Shown: piece after piece, positions 21,766 to 31,666 of the stretch | Layout of the letters: the number at the start of each line of letters is the position of its first letter | Position numbering within the stretch: the first letter of the stretch is position 1 | Assembly: GCF_024666595.1 (NCBI RefSeq) | Contig: NZ_CP088296.1 | Location: forward strand, 248,001-312,000 | Source: Sphingomonas sp. J315 | GTDB taxonomy: Bacteria > Pseudomonadota > Alphaproteobacteria > Sphingomonadales > Sphingomonadaceae | Length of the DNA stretch: 64,000 nucleotides | Direction of reading: 5' to 3' | Position numbers and translations under genes: made by a program | Notes under the pieces: generated by a model | What the model was told of the DNA's origin: nothing | What the model saw: only the letters and a program-made list of their open reading frames with translations | Databases searched by the model: none

Positions 21766-22614
21766 ATGCGCTTCGAAGGCACGCAGGATTATGTCGCGAC
21801 CGACGATCTCAAGGTTGCAGTCAACGCCGCCGTCACGCTGCGCCGTCCGTTGCTGGTCAAGGGCGAGCCGGGTACCGGCAAGACCGTCCTCGCCTATGAG
21901 ATCGCCAAGGCGGTCGGCGCGCCGCTGATCGAATGGAACGTCAAATCGACGACCAAGGCGCATCAGGGCCTGTATGAATATGACGCGGTCGCACGGTTGC
22001 GCGACGGCCAGCTCGGCGATCCGCGCGTCCACGAGATTTCGAATTACATCCGCAAGGGCAAGTTGTGGGATGCCTTCACCTCGCCCCAGCTCCCCGTCCT
22101 GCTGATCGACGAGATCGACAAGGCCGACATCGAATTCCCCAACGACCTGCTCCACGAGCTCGATCGCATGGAATTCCATGTCTATGAGACCGGCGAGACC
22201 GTCCGCGCCGCCGAGCGCCCGATCGTGGTCATCACGTCGAACAACGAGAAGGAACTGCCCGACGCCTTCCTGCGCCGCTGCTTCTTCCACTACATCAAAT
22301 TCCCCGATCGCGGCACGATGCAGGCGATCATCGACGTCCATTTCCCCGGCATCCAGAAGATCCTGGTGAGCAAGGCGATGGATATCTTCTACGACATCCG
22401 CGAAGTGCCGGGCCTCAAGAAAAAGCCGAGCACCAGCGAACTTCTCGACTGGCTCAAGCTGCTGCTGCACGAGGATATGCCGCTCGACGTCCTGCAGAAC
22501 CGCGATCCGACCAAGGCGATCCCCCCGCTCCATGGCGCGCTGCTCAAGAATGAGCAGGATGTGATGCTGTTCGAACGGCTCGCCTTCATGGCGCGGCGGC
22601 AGCAGGGCAAGTAA
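21766..22614 (+). CDS. MoxR-family AAA+ ATPase
   Basis: 282 residues. Walker A is GEPGTGKTVLAYE (38-50), Walker B LLIDEIDKAD (about 118), sensor-like VVITSNNEKELPDAFLRRC (about 155-175). MoxR ATPases are chaperone-like factors that mature metal enzymes or membrane complexes, normally with a VWA-domain partner; no VWA gene follows here, because the next gene is on the opposite strand. The closely similar CoxD group acts in carbon monoxide dehydrogenase maturation, but no cox genes are present. Confidence 0.9.
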   Translation: MRFEGTQDYVATDDLKVAVNAAVTLRRPLLVKGEPGTGKTVLAYEIAKAVGAPLIEWNVKSTTKAHQGLYEYDAVARLRDGQLGDPRVHEISNYIRKGKLWDAFTSPQLPVLLIDEIDKADIEFPNDLLHELDRMEFHVYETGETVRAAERPIVVITSNNEKELPDAFLRRCFFHYIKFPDRGTMQAIIDVHFPGIQKILVSKAMDIFYDIREVPGLKKKPSTSELLDWLKLLLHEDMPLDVLQNRDPTKAIPPLHGALLKNEQDVMLFERLAFMARRQQGK

Positions 22615-22629
22615 ACGGGCGCTGCGGCC

Positions 22630-23778
22630 CTACTCCCCATATCCCGCGACATGTTCGAAGATCAGCGTCAGCGCCGCGCGGTCCGCTTCGTCTATCTCCG
22701 GGCGCCAGATTTCGAACAACAGCACCACGCGGGTATCCTGCCCGTCATTCCACGCCTCATGCTCGATCGAATCGTCGAATATCAGCATCTGCCCCTCTTC
22801 CCACTGCCGCGTCTCGTTGCCGACGCGGAAGCGGCAGCCCGGGGGGACGATCAGTGGCAAATGACAGATCAGGCGCGTGTTGAGGAAGCCGGTGTGCGCC
22901 GGAATGTGCATGCCCGGCTTCAGCATCGAGAACAGCGCCATCGGTGAGCGTTTCGCGATCTCCGGGATCGGAGCCAGTTCCAGCGCGGCCATCGTCGCGG
23001 GACAACGATCGGCATGGTCGGCGACGCGCGCGCCCCCCTGCCACAGATAATAGGCGCCCCAGCGCGGATCGCCGACCATCGCGTTGCGCTTGGCCGGGCG
23101 GTTGGGGTCCGACTCGACATAGGGCGAAAACGCCCCCTCGTCCGCCAGGATTGCGGTCAGTTCGTCGCGGATCGCATCGGTGCGCGCTTCCATCGCGGGT
23201 ACCCAGTCGAACGTGGCGCGGTCGTAGAATTGCTTCTGGGGCAAGCCAGGGAAGTAGAAGCTCTGCGGCTGCTGGACATAGATTTGCCGCTTGCCGGTCA
23301 GGATCTCCAGCGCCTCTGTCACGCGCGGGCTGCGTTGCGCGTCAGTCAGCCCGGCCTCGTCGAGGCGGCTCCAGATGCTCGCCGCATGCTCCGCCGAAAT
23401 CGCGTCGAGCGCCGCCTTGGCCCGGTGCAGCATCGCGTTGAGCGCCGGGGAAACCTGCGGCACCTGTGCTGCCGTCTGGATCGCGGTCGCATAGAAGGCC
23501 GTCGCCGCCTTGCTGTCGCCGAGCTCGCGGCGGCAATCGGCCTTGAAGATCATCGCACCGACATGGCGCGGGTCGATCGCCAGCACACGATCGACCGCCG
23601 GCTCGGCCGACGCCCAGTCGCCGAGCAGGACATGCGCCTGAACCACCAGCAGATGCGGCTCGTCCGCGCGCCCGGACAGCGGGGCCAACGCCGCCAGCGC
23701 GCCGCGTCCGTCGCCGCGCCGCAGCGCCTCTGCGGCCTGTTGGTGGAGCGCTGCCGCCTGCTGCGTCGTGATCGTCAT
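22630..23778 (-). CDS. TPR plus aspartyl/asparaginyl beta-hydroxylase domain protein
   Basis: 382 residues from ATG 23778. Residues 1-150 are TPR-like helices (AEALRRGDGRGALAALAPL). The C-terminal half is an Asp/Asn beta-hydroxylase (cupin-type 2OG-Fe oxygenase): MHIPAHTGFLNTRLICHLPL, RFRVGNETRQWEEGQ and FDDSIEHEAWN supply the His ligands and the Arg expected to contact 2-oxoglutarate. The substrate is not evident. It is convergent with the MoxR gene, 15 bases apart. Confidence 0.85.
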   Translation of the reverse strand: MTITTQQAAALHQQAAEALRRGDGRGALAALAPLSGRADEPHLLVVQAHVLLGDWASAEPAVDRVLAIDPRHVGAMIFKADCRRELGDSKAATAFYATAIQTAAQVPQVSPALNAMLHRAKAALDAISAEHAASIWSRLDEAGLTDAQRSPRVTEALEILTGKRQIYVQQPQSFYFPGLPQKQFYDRATFDWVPAMEARTDAIRDELTAILADEGAFSPYVESDPNRPAKRNAMVGDPRWGAYYLWQGGARVADHADRCPATMAALELAPIPEIAKRSPMALFSMLKPGMHIPAHTGFLNTRLICHLPLIVPPGCRFRVGNETRQWEEGQMLIFDDSIEHEAWNDGQDTRVVLLFEIWRPEIDEADRAALTLIFEHVAGYGE

Positions 23779-23812
23779 CGCGCCACTATAGGCACCGCGC
23801 GGTGTGCGGCAA

Positions 23813-24814
23813 TCAGGCGGCGACGCGCACCACGAGCTTGCCGATCGCGCCACGGTCGGCGAGCTTGGCGATCGCCTTGCCGCCATCCTCGAACGCGAAC
23901 ACCTCGCTGACGTGCGGGTTGATCTTGCCTTCCTCCCACAAGCGGAAGAGGTGGTCGACATGCGCGGCGTTGGCCTTGGGATCGCGCGCGGCAAAGGCCC
24001 CCCAGAACACGCCGCACACGTCGCAGCTCTTGAGCAGGGTCAGGTTGAGCGCCAGCTTGGGGATGCCGGCGGGGAAACCGACGACGAGGTAGCGCCCTTC
24101 CCATGCGATTGAGCGCAGCGCAGGTTCGGCATAGTCGCCGCCGACGGGGTCGTAGATCACGTTCGCGCCGTCGGGGCCGACCGCGGCCTTGAACTGCTCC
24201 GCCAGCGCCTTGGACGCATCCTTGTCGAACGGTGCGCGACCATAGATCACGGTTTCGTCCGCGCCCGCCGCCTTGGCGGCCGCCGCCTTTTCCGCGCTCG
24301 ACACCGCCGCGACGACGCGCGCGCCGAACGCCTTGCCCAGCTCGACCACCGACAGGCCGATCCCGCCCGCCGCGCCGAGCACTAGCAGCGTGTCGCCGGC
24401 CTTTAAATGCCCGCGATCGAGCAGCGCGTGGATGCTGGTGCCATAGGTCATCAGCAGCGACGCGCCCTGTTCGAAGCTCTTGCCCTCGGGCAGGCGGTAG
24501 AGGCGGCGGCGCTCGACCGCGACCTTTTCCGCCAGGCCGTTCCAGCCGGTCGATCCCAGTACGCGGTCGCCGGGCTTGAGGTCTTCGACCCCCTCGCCCA
24601 CCGCCTCGACCACGCCCGCAATCTCGCCGCCCGGCGCGAAGGGGCGCGGGGGTTTGAACTGGTACTTGTCCTCGATGATGATGACGTCGGGATAGTTGAT
24701 CGCGCACGCCTTGACCGCGACCACCACCTCACCGGGCTTGGCCACCGGGTCCGGCAGCTCGCCCATGGTTAGAGTTTCAGGTCCGCCCACTTCCTTCGAC
24801 AACAAGGCCCGCAT
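23813..24814 (-). CDS. NADPH:quinone oxidoreductase-like MDR family protein
   Basis: 333 residues from ATG 24814, with a GTG immediately upstream. Medium-chain dehydrogenase/reductase without the structural Zn cysteines. N-terminal catalytic domain: [16 protein letters not shown] and [14 protein letters not shown]. Nucleotide-binding Rossmann motif: [20 protein letters not shown], followed by a Ser-rich turn typical of NADPH use. Expected to reduce quinones or enoyl substrates. Its start lies inside the last 38 bases of leuD, suggesting coupled translation. Confidence 0.85.
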   Translation of the reverse strand: MRALLSKEVGGPETLTMGELPDPVAKPGEVVVAVKACAINYPDVIIIEDKYQFKPPRPFAPGGEIAGVVEAVGEGVEDLKPGDRVLGSTGWNGLAEKVAVERRRLYRLPEGKSFEQGASLLMTYGTSIHALLDRGHLKAGDTLLVLGAAGGIGLSVVELGKAFGARVVAAVSSAEKAAAAKAAGADETVIYGRAPFDKDASKALAEQFKAAVGPDGANVIYDPVGGDYAEPALRSIAWEGRYLVVGFPAGIPKLALNLTLLKSCDVCGVFWGAFAARDPKANAAHVDHLFRLWEEGKINPHVSEVFAFEDGGKAIAKLADRGAIGKLVVRVAA

Positions 24815-25406
24815 CACCGCTCTCCTTACCGATCCACGGTCGCTCTGCGGCGACCATCGATTCGAATTTCGAAATCACGGTATCCTTTGCCAGCGTCAGC
24901 CCGACCTCGTCCAGCCCCTGCATCAGGCAATCGCGGCGGAACGGGTCCATCTCGAACGCGAAGCGGTCCTGATAGGGCGTCGTGACGGTCATCGTTTCAA
25001 GATCGATGGTGACGGGATCGGTCTTCGCCACCTCGATCAGCCGGTCGATCGCGTCCTGTGGCAGCACCACCGCGACGATACCGTTCTTGAACGCATTGCC
25101 GGAGAAGATGTCGGAGTAGCTCGGCGCGATCACCGCGGTGATGCCCATGTCCTTCAATGCCCATGCGGCATGCTCGCGGCTCGACCCACATCCGAAATTG
25201 TCGCCCGCGATCAGGATCGGCGACCCGGCATAAGCGGGGTCGTCGAAGATGTTGCCCGGCTGCGCGCGGACGCTCTCGAACGCGCCCTTGCCCAGCCCCT
25301 CGCGGCTGATCGTCTTGAGCCAATGCGCGGGGATGATGATGTCGGTGTCGATATTCTTGGCGCCCCAGGGGTAGGCGCGTCCTTCGACCTTGCGGACAGG
25401 GTCCAT
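24777..25406 (-). CDS. leuD: 3-isopropylmalate dehydratase small subunit
   Basis: 209 residues. Swivel-domain motifs are clear: [32 protein letters not shown] and [11 protein letters not shown]. With LeuC it isomerises 2-isopropylmalate to 3-isopropylmalate in leucine synthesis. The C-terminal tail after ERPWIG runs about 20 residues past the usual end and overlaps the start of the oxidoreductase gene by 38 bases, which is unusual. It follows leuC with a small ORF between them. Confidence 0.95.
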   Translation of the reverse strand: MDPVRKVEGRAYPWGAKNIDTDIIIPAHWLKTISREGLGKGAFESVRAQPGNIFDDPAYAGSPILIAGDNFGCGSSREHAAWALKDMGITAVIAPSYSDIFSGNAFKNGIVAVVLPQDAIDRLIEVAKTDPVTIDLETMTVTTPYQDRFAFEMDPFRRDCLMQGLDEVGLTLAKDTVISKFESMVAAERPWIGKESGDAGLVVEGSGRT

Positions 25407-25507
25407 GGTTCAGCTCCAGCTGTCTAGCGGGCGCATGACATCGCGGCCAGCGTCACCACGCCGCCCGGCTGTCCGCCCGCGAAAAATGAAAGGCCTGTCC
25501 GGCGCGC

Positions 25508-25636
25508 TCAGCGCACCGGCGCAGTCACCTGTGCGCTGGCCCGCGCTTCGCCGACGGTGAAGTTGGTGGTCGCATAGACCGCCGCCGCGCCGCTCAAGAT
25601 CGTGCCTGCGATCAATGCCACCAAAACGCGCTTCAC
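25508..25636 (-). CDS. Small single-helix exported or membrane protein between leuC and leuD
   Basis: A 42-codon frame starting at GTG 25636, three bases after the leuC stop, and ending at TGA 25508. The N-terminus (MKRVLVALIAGTILSG) is a classic basic-then-hydrophobic segment followed by AAAVYATTNFTVGEARA, so it looks like a signal peptide or membrane anchor with a short tail. Tight spacing suggests translation coupled to leuC. No family is recognised, and a role in leucine synthesis is not implied. Confidence 0.55.
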   Translation of the reverse strand: MKRVLVALIAGTILSGAAAVYATTNFTVGEARASAQVTAPVR

Positions 25637-25639
25637 AGG

Positions 25640-27088
25640 TCATCCCCCGGTTGAGACCCCCATCAGGTCCCGCACGTCCGTCAGTCTGCCAGTCACCGCC
25701 GCCGCCGCCGCCATTGCGGGCGAGACGAGGTGGGTACGCGCTCCCGGACCCTGCCGTCCTACGAAATTTCTGTTGGAAGTGGAAGCACATCTCTCGCCCG
25801 GCGGCACCTTGTCCGGGTTCATCGCGAGACACATCGAACAGCCCGGTTCACGCCACTCGAAACCGGCGGCGGTGAAGATGCGGTCGAGCCCCTCGGCCTC
25901 GGCCTGGCGCTTGACCAGGCCCGAGCCGGGGACGATCAGCGCCTGGCGCACGCCGTCGGCGACCTTGCGTCCGTTCACCACGGCGGCGGCGGCGCGCAGA
26001 TCCTCGATCCGGCTGTTGGTGCAGCTGCCGATGAAGATATTCTCGACCGCGATATCCTGCATCCGCGTGCCGGGGGTCAGGCCCATATAGTCGAGCGACT
26101 TCTGCGCCGCGACGCGTTTCGACGGGTCGGCGAAGCTCTCCGGATCGGGGACGACGCCGGTGATCGGCACGACATCCTCGGGGCTCGTTCCCCAGGTCAG
26201 CGAAGGGGCAATATCGCTGCCTTGCAACGTCACCACGCGATCATAGATCGCGCCCGGATCGGTCGGCAGCGACCGCCACCATGCCAAGGCTTTATCCCAA
26301 TGCTCGCCCTTGGGCGCCATCGGGCGGCCCTTCAGATAGGCATAGGTCGTCTCGTCCGGCGCGATCAGGCCGGAGCGCGCACCGCCCTCGATCGACATGT
26401 TGCTGACCGTCAGCCGCCCCTCGATCGACAGGCTGCGGATCACATCGCCGGTATATTCGACGACGTAGCCGGTGCCGCCCGCAGCTCCCGTCTTGCCGAT
26501 GATCGCCAGAATCACGTCCTTGGCACTGACACCATAGCCGAGCGTGCCATCGACGCGGATTTCCATCGTTTTGGACTGGCTGAGCAGCAGGGTCTGGGTC
26601 GCGAGCACATGCTCGACCTCGCTCGTCCCGATGCCGAAGGCGAGCGCGCCCAGCGCGCCATGCGCCGAGGTATGACTGTCGCCGCACACCAGGGTCGTGC
26701 CCGGCAGGGTAAAGCCCTGTTCCGGCCCGACGACATGGACGATCCCCTGTTCCGGCGCAGTCGCGCCGAAATAGTCGATGCCGAATTCGGCGACGTTGCG
26801 CTCGAGCGCGGCGAGCTGCTGCGCGCTCTCATGGTCGGCGATCGGCAGCCGGTTGCCCGCCGCATCGATCCGCGCGGTGGTGGGGAGGTTATGATCGGGC
26901 ACGGCGAGCGTCAGGTCGGGACGGCGCACGCGACGGCCATTGGCGCGAAGCCCCTCGAACGCCTGCGGGCTGGTCACCTCATGGACGAGGTGGCGGTCGA
27001 TATAGATGAGGCAGGTGCCGTCCTCACGCCGTTCGACGACGTGCGCGGCCCAGATCTTCTCGTAAAGCGTAAGCGGTTTGCTGGCCAT
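25640..27088 (-). CDS. leuC: 3-isopropylmalate dehydratase large subunit
   Basis: 482 residues. Aconitase-superfamily motifs: [32 protein letters not shown] region, [17 protein letters not shown], and [11 protein letters not shown]. These contain the three Cys that bind the 4Fe-4S cluster. Carries out the isomerisation of 2-isopropylmalate with LeuD. Start ATG 27088. It lies 71 bases downstream of the epimerase gene on the same strand. Confidence 0.96.
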   Translation of the reverse strand: MASKPLTLYEKIWAAHVVERREDGTCLIYIDRHLVHEVTSPQAFEGLRANGRRVRRPDLTLAVPDHNLPTTARIDAAGNRLPIADHESAQQLAALERNVAEFGIDYFGATAPEQGIVHVVGPEQGFTLPGTTLVCGDSHTSAHGALGALAFGIGTSEVEHVLATQTLLLSQSKTMEIRVDGTLGYGVSAKDVILAIIGKTGAAGGTGYVVEYTGDVIRSLSIEGRLTVSNMSIEGGARSGLIAPDETTYAYLKGRPMAPKGEHWDKALAWWRSLPTDPGAIYDRVVTLQGSDIAPSLTWGTSPEDVVPITGVVPDPESFADPSKRVAAQKSLDYMGLTPGTRMQDIAVENIFIGSCTNSRIEDLRAAAAVVNGRKVADGVRQALIVPGSGLVKRQAEAEGLDRIFTAAGFEWREPGCSMCLAMNPDKVPPGERCASTSNRNFVGRQGPGARTHLVSPAMAAAAAVTGRLTDVRDLMGVSTGG

Positions 27089-27159
27089 GATGCCGCCCCC
27101 TTACGCCTTTGTTGCGCCGGGGCAAGCGCAGGCGACATTTTCTGAGGCGAAGCGCGGCT

Positions 27160-28125
27160 TCATGCGCGCTGCCGGGCACTCTCCTGCGGCGACACATAAT
27201 CAGCGTCATGTGCGAAGGGCAACGGGGCACCAGCGCGCAAGGCGTCGAGTACCTGCGCAAACCCGGTATCGAACGCGAAACCCAGGTCGCGCTGGATGCG
27301 TCCGCTGTCATAGACCCGACCGATCTGCTGCGGCAGCGCCCAGCCGCGCGCAGCATAGAGCGCCTCGGCATCAGGAAAGTGACGCGCAATCACGGCGCGG
27401 GCATCGTGCTTCAGCGCAGCGGCTTCGTCGCGCGTGAATGGAGTGGGAGAGGAGACGATGTAGGTGCCGAACCCGATTTCGGGTGCTTTGACCAGCGCAG
27501 CGACATGCGCGCGCGCCGCATCCTCGACGGTCAGGCGACGGTTGAGCAGCTCATTCGCCTTGAGATTCTCGCCCGGCGGATGCCTGTGCGTATCGTCATC
27601 CTCAGGGAAGAAGCGCCCAGTGCGCAGCACGATGCAGTTCAGACGATGCTCGGCATGGAACAGGCGGCACAATTGCTCCGCCGCGAACTTGGTGGCGCCA
27701 TAGATGTTGCGCGGTTCGATCGGGCCGCTGGCCTCGTCGAGCCACACCGCCGCGTCGCCCGCCTCGTCGCGGATCGACTGGCTGATCATCAGCGATGTGG
27801 TCGAGGTGAACACGAACCGGTCATGCCCCGCCGCGACCGCTGCCTCGAGCAGGTTGAGCGTGCCGGTCACATTGACGTCGACGAATGCCCGTTTGGAATA
27901 GCGTGCAATGTCGGGCTTGTGCAGCGCGCCGCCATGAATCACCGCTTCGATCCCGCGTTCGGCAAAGACCCGGTCGATCGCGCTCCGGTCGGCGACGCTC
28001 GCGATCACATCGGTATCGTCTCCCGGCGCGACGTCGAGGCCGGTGACTTCATGTCCCTCCGCGCGCAACATCGGCGCGAGGAAGCGGCCGAGCCAGCCCG
28101 ACGAACCGGTGAGCAGGACATTCAC
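27160..28125 (-). CDS. NAD-dependent epimerase/dehydratase
   Basis: 321 residues starting at GTG 28125, which overlaps the TAG of the upstream regulator gene by one base (TAGTG). Extended SDR signature: nucleotide-binding TGSSGWLGRF at the N-terminus and the catalytic pair in IYGATKFAAE (Tyr, Lys), with FTSTTSLM supplying the Ser/Thr. Acts on nucleotide sugars or similar NAD-linked substrates; the actual substrate is not evident. Its coupling to a membrane regulator suggests it may be part of that regulator's output or sensing circuit (inference). Confidence 0.85.
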   Translation of the reverse strand: MNVLLTGSSGWLGRFLAPMLRAEGHEVTGLDVAPGDDTDVIASVADRSAIDRVFAERGIEAVIHGGALHKPDIARYSKRAFVDVNVTGTLNLLEAAVAAGHDRFVFTSTTSLMISQSIRDEAGDAAVWLDEASGPIEPRNIYGATKFAAEQLCRLFHAEHRLNCIVLRTGRFFPEDDDTHRHPPGENLKANELLNRRLTVEDAARAHVAALVKAPEIGFGTYIVSSPTPFTRDEAAALKHDARAVIARHFPDAEALYAARGWALPQQIGRVYDSGRIQRDLGFAFDTGFAQVLDALRAGAPLPFAHDADYVSPQESARQRA

Positions 28126-29180
28126 TATCGCGTGCTCCCGCGCCACAGCCCCGCGACGGTCAGTCCGCCGAACAGCGCGCCCTCCAGCACGCCGGTCAGC
28201 ACGCGGCTGCGCAGTCCGAAGCCGCTTTCGCCGAGCAACGCGCCGATCCGGCCTAGGTCGAGCCGTGCTCCGTCCATCGTCTGGGTCAGCACGTCGATGC
28301 TGCCCGCGAGCAGCCGTCCGCCGAGCAGCGCGATGACGAGCCCTGCAAGTGCACCGCAACCCGCGCCGGTCAGCCCGGCGAAGCGCGCATCCGATCCGCG
28401 ACGCCGCGCGGCGATCCAGTAGGCGAGCCCCACCGCGCCGCCCAGCGCCAGCCCCTCGGGCGCGCCCGTAATCCCTGCCGGCGCACGCCCGAGCAGCAGG
28501 GCGAATGCGTCGATGCCGAGCAACTTTGCCACCGCCCCGACGACCAGTCCCGCCAGCGCGCCGCCAAGAATCGCCAGCGGGGTCCCGCCACGGTGCACCC
28601 CCGCTGCGATGCCAAACGCCACCGCGCCGCCGCCGATCGCGGCGACGGCGATGGTGATGCACGCCAGCACCAGCACGATCGACAGCACGCCGCTCTGCAC
28701 CGGCACCGCCAGCGTCGCGCCGAGCACGCCATAGGCCAGCCCGCCGATGACACCCGCCGCGACCGCGCCTGCGGTGCCGGTCGCGCCCATGCGCCAGATC
28801 AGCGACTGCACGAGCGCCGCGTCGAGCACCGCTGGCGTTGGCGGGAGCGGCGACGGCGCATCTTCCCCCTCGACCGTGCCGACGAAGCGATAGCCGAATT
28901 TCGGCACCGTAGCGATGAAGCGCGGATCGCCGGCCTCGTCGCCCAGCGTCCGCCGCAGCGTGCGGATGCACTGGGTCAGCGCCTCGTCGGTCACCGGGAT
29001 GCCGCGCCACACCGCGTCCATGAACCGGTCCTTCGTAACCAACTGCCCACGCTCGCGCACCAGCAGGATCAGCGCGTCAAGATAGCGCGCATTGAGCGCG
29101 ACCTCCGCCCCGTCGCGGCGCAGCTGGCGCTCGGCGCTGTCGAGCTCGAAGCCCGCGAAACGATAGATGACGGGGTCCAT
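28125..29180 (-). CDS. CadC-like wHTH regulator with polytopic glycine-rich membrane domain
   Basis: 351 residues. Residues 1-105 form an OmpR/CadC-type winged helix: ELDSAERQLRRDG, LNARYLDALILLVR, ALTQCIRTLRRTLGD and FIATVPKFGYRFVG. After a short Pro-rich linker, residues ~135-345 contain about six hydrophobic helices with repeated small-residue patterns (AGVIGGLAYGVLGA, GGALAGLVVGAVAK). Membrane-bound one-component regulators of this class usually have one helix and a periplasmic sensor, so a polytopic sensor is notable. Divergent from the small membrane gene at 29272 and coupled to the downstream epimerase. Confidence 0.75.
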   Translation of the reverse strand: MDPVIYRFAGFELDSAERQLRRDGAEVALNARYLDALILLVRERGQLVTKDRFMDAVWRGIPVTDEALTQCIRTLRRTLGDEAGDPRFIATVPKFGYRFVGTVEGEDAPSPLPPTPAVLDAALVQSLIWRMGATGTAGAVAAGVIGGLAYGVLGATLAVPVQSGVLSIVLVLACITIAVAAIGGGAVAFGIAAGVHRGGTPLAILGGALAGLVVGAVAKLLGIDAFALLLGRAPAGITGAPEGLALGGAVGLAYWIAARRRGSDARFAGLTGAGCGALAGLVIALLGGRLLAGSIDVLTQTMDGARLDLGRIGALLGESGFGLRSRVLTGVLEGALFGGLTVAGLWRGSTR

Positions 29181-29271
29181 GTCGATTTCAGCGAAGCCTC
29201 AGATCCTGCTCATGCCGCTCACCCCCGTTTCGGGCGATGGAGTGGCATCAGCAATTCATGGAGACAAGCAA

Positions 29272-29814
29272 GTGGTTGAACAAGCGAAGAGTGGCGGGAT
29301 GTGGCGCAACCCGTGGCGGCTGATCGGATGGGGCGGGATCGCCGCGCTGATGCTGACCCCGGCGATCGCGATGCGGTTTACCGATGAGGTCAACTGGACG
29401 GTCGGCGACTTTGTCTTCGCGGCGCTGATATTCGGCAGCGTCGGGCTGGCGGTCGAACTGACGGTGCGCGCCAATCCGTCGTCATCCTATCGCGCAGGGG
29501 TCGGCATCGCGCTCGCCGCGTCGTTCCTGACGATCTGGATCAACCTGGCGGTCGGGATCGTCGGGAATGAGGACAACCCGGTCAACGCGCTGTTCTTCCT
29601 GGTCCCGCTGGTCGCGGTAGCGGGCAGCTTGCTGGGCGGGTTTCGCGCGCGCTTCATGGCGATTGCAGCGGCGCTCGCCGCGGCGGCCCAGCTGGGCGTG
29701 ATGCTCTATATCTGGCTGACGGGTCAGGGATTTCCGATCGGGGTCACCGTCTTTTTCGGGACACTCTGGCTGGTCTCGGCGGCGCTGTTTCGACAGGCGG
29801 CGCGGCGGGGGTAG
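29272..29814 (+). CDS. Polytopic membrane protein of unknown function
   Basis: 180 residues from GTG 29272, chosen because GGAG lies eight bases upstream; ATG 29299 is the alternative. Five hydrophobic helices (WRLIGWGGIAALMLTPAIAM, WTVGDFVFAALIFGSVGLAV, AGVGIALAASFLTIWINLAV, ALFFLVPLVAVAGSLLGG, GVTVFFGTLWLVSAALF) with short loops. No motif recognised. Divergent from the CadC-like regulator (91-base gap), making it a plausible target of that regulator. Confidence 0.7.
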   Translation: MVEQAKSGGMWRNPWRLIGWGGIAALMLTPAIAMRFTDEVNWTVGDFVFAALIFGSVGLAVELTVRANPSSSYRAGVGIALAASFLTIWINLAVGIVGNEDNPVNALFFLVPLVAVAGSLLGGFRARFMAIAAALAAAAQLGVMLYIWLTGQGFPIGVTVFFGTLWLVSAALFRQAARRG

Positions 29815-29818
29815 CCGC

Positions 29819-29988
29819 ATCCCTCCCCTGCCCCGCAGAGGAGATGGCAGCAAGAAGTGCCGACGGAGGGGCGGCCGCACAGCGGGCCGTGGGCAGCTCG
29901 GCGAAATTCCGCCCTCTGCGGGGCGGCCCCTCCACCACCACTTTGCGGCGGTCCCCCTCCCCCAGCGAGCTGGGGAAGGAATTGGAGG
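29819..29988 (+). repeat. Dispersed palindromic repeat, copy 1
   Basis: Contains the modules GATGGCAGC...GACGGAGGGG (about 29840-29870) and CCCCTCCACCACC...GGCGGTCCCCCTCCCC (about 29928-29964), ending in a CCCC...GGGG stem. The same modules in the same relative order occur on the minus strand at 63776-63915. It fills the gap between two convergent genes. Confidence 0.75.
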
Positions 29989-30639
29989 TTATGCCGCCGC
30001 CAATGCGACCTCATAATGCGCCGTCGTCTTCGCCGCGAGGTCGTCCTCGGTCACGCCGGGGGCCAGCTCGATCAGGCGGAACGGCGAGTCATGGTCGGGA
30101 CGCTGGAACACCGCCAGATCGGTGATGATCATGTCGACGACATTCTTTCCGGTCAGCGGCAGCGTGCATTCGGGGATGAACTTGGGGCTGCCGTCCTTGG
30201 CGTTGTGCTCCATCACCACGATGATCTTCTTGACCCCGGCGACCAGGTCCATCGCGCCGCCCATGCCCTTGATCATCTTGCCCGGGATCATCCAGTTGGC
30301 GATGTCGCCGGTCTCGCTGATTTCCATCGCACCCAGCACGGTCAGGTCGATATGCCCGCCGCGGATCATCGCGAAGCTCTGCTCCGACCCGAAATAGACG
30401 GATTGCGGGAGTTCGCTGATCGTCTGTTTGCCCGCGTTGATCAGGTCGGGGTCTTCCTCGCCTTCATAGGGGAACGGGCCGATGCCGAGCATCCCGTTCT
30501 CCGACTGTAACGTCACCTCGACCCCCTCGGGGATGTGGTTCGCGACCAGGGTCGGAATGCCGATGCCCAGATTGACGTAATATCCGTCCTTCAGTTCCTT
30601 CGCGGCGCGCGCGGCCATTTCATCGCGGGTCCAGGGCAT
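29989..30639 (-). CDS. scoB: 3-oxoacid CoA-transferase subunit B
   Basis: 216 residues. Class I CoA-transferase: [16 protein letters not shown] and the catalytic Glu in [13 protein letters not shown], then [15 protein letters not shown]. With subunit A it moves CoA from succinyl-CoA to acetoacetate, linking ketone bodies or polyhydroxybutyrate breakdown to the TCA cycle. A gene for a lipoprotein lies between it and subunit A, four bases upstream of this start. Confidence 0.93.
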   Translation of the reverse strand: MPWTRDEMAARAAKELKDGYYVNLGIGIPTLVANHIPEGVEVTLQSENGMLGIGPFPYEGEEDPDLINAGKQTISELPQSVYFGSEQSFAMIRGGHIDLTVLGAMEISETGDIANWMIPGKMIKGMGGAMDLVAGVKKIIVVMEHNAKDGSPKFIPECTLPLTGKNVVDMIITDLAVFQRPDHDSPFRLIELAPGVTEDDLAAKTTAHYEVALAAA

Positions 30640-30643
30640 AATC

Positions 30644-31666
30644 CTACTCCTTGGGCAATTCGGTTGTCGGGGTCGCGGTGCTGCGCACCGGGTTGGGCAG
30701 CAGGAACCATCCTGCGCCCCAAAGGGGGGCGATCATCGTCTCGGTGGCCGCAATCGGGCGTTGCATGGCATCGCGCCGGTCGAACTGGTCGCTGAACTCA
30801 CTCAAAGAGTCGCCGACGATCGCGATGACGCAATACCGCTTGGCGACGCTGTGCCGTACCTGATCGCCGGTCATCTCCGGTACGCCACCCCGCAGGAACA
30901 GCGTCGTTCCCGGAACAACCGGGCCCAGGCCGAGTTGGTCGAGCAAACGGGCTGCGTCCGGCGCACCCGCCTGCTCCCGCGCGCTCATGAAGATCGCCTC
31001 CACGCCCTCGCGGCGCGCTGCCTCGATCCCCTCAACCGCGCCGGGAACCGCGACCAGCTGGTCGCTGCCATCTCCCCTCCACCGCCGCCACCGCGCATCG
31101 CGATCGCCCCCTTCGTCATTCTCGTCGAGGTCGAAGAGGATGGCGAGCGGCTTTGACCCGCAAGGCTCGTAGCGCGGCGCTTCGAGGTCTGCCCCCGGAA
31201 CAAGGACCACCGACTTGGGCGTCACGCCGCCGCGCCGGGCCGCGACCTGGCCGTCCACATAGGTCCAAAGCGCCTGATACGCCTGGAGGCTGCGCGCGGC
31301 CGTCTCGCCCGATCGAGCGGGACCGGGCCGCGTGGTCGGCGCCGGCAGCCCGCCCGCGACAGGCGGCCCGCCCGGACTCGGCAACGCGGCCGGCAATGGC
31401 GTACCCTGCGGAACCGCCTTCGCGCCCTCCAACTCGCGCATGAGGTCGCGCGCCTGCTGGGTCGCCAGCGGCGGCGGCGCTTCGTCGCGCGCGGCTGACG
31501 GTGCGGAGACACCCGCCTCACGCTCCTTCTCTAACGCTGCCTCGCGCTTGGCCAGCGCGTTGCCGCCGATCGCCGCTCCGGCTACCACCGGAATCGCCGC
31601 CGCGACGCATCCACTGCACAGCAGCCCCGCCGCGCCAAGCGTCAGCAAGGCGCGCAAGCGGCTCAC
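30644..31666 (-). CDS. HAD-family acid phosphatase-like lipoprotein (e(P4)-like)
   Basis: 340 residues from GTG 31666, overlapping the scoA stop as GTGA. The N-terminus is a lipoprotein signal with C at LLCSGC, followed by a glycine zipper ([13 protein letters not shown]) and a long Pro/Ala-rich linker. The C-terminal half is HAD-like: ILFDLDEND (nucleophile Asp pair), IFMSAREQ (Ser), and [17 protein letters not shown] (acidic motif). This matches the class B/e(P4) nucleotide phosphatase pattern, but an extended loop after the first motif is rich in Asp/Arg/Trp. Expected at the outer membrane or periplasm, dephosphorylating nucleotides or other phosphomonoesters. Its place inside the sco operon is odd. 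Confidence 0.78.
   Translation of the reverse strand: MSRLRALLTLGAAGLLCSGCVAAAIPVVAGAAIGGNALAKREAALEKEREAGVSAPSAARDEAPPPLATQQARDLMRELEGAKAVPQGTPLPAALPSPGGPPVAGGLPAPTTRPGPARSGETAARSLQAYQALWTYVDGQVAARRGGVTPKSVVLVPGADLEAPRYEPCGSKPLAILFDLDENDEGGDRDARWRRWRGDGSDQLVAVPGAVEGIEAARREGVEAIFMSAREQAGAPDAARLLDQLGLGPVVPGTTLFLRGGVPEMTGDQVRHSVAKRYCVIAIVGDSLSEFSDQFDRRDAMQRPIAATETMIAPLWGAGWFLLPNPVRSTATPTTELPKE

Noticed and set aside
29830-29980. Possible small ORFs within the intergenic repeats
   Set aside because: They translate to low-complexity Arg/Ser/Gly sequence that recurs in the second repeat copy; repeat structure, not coding.
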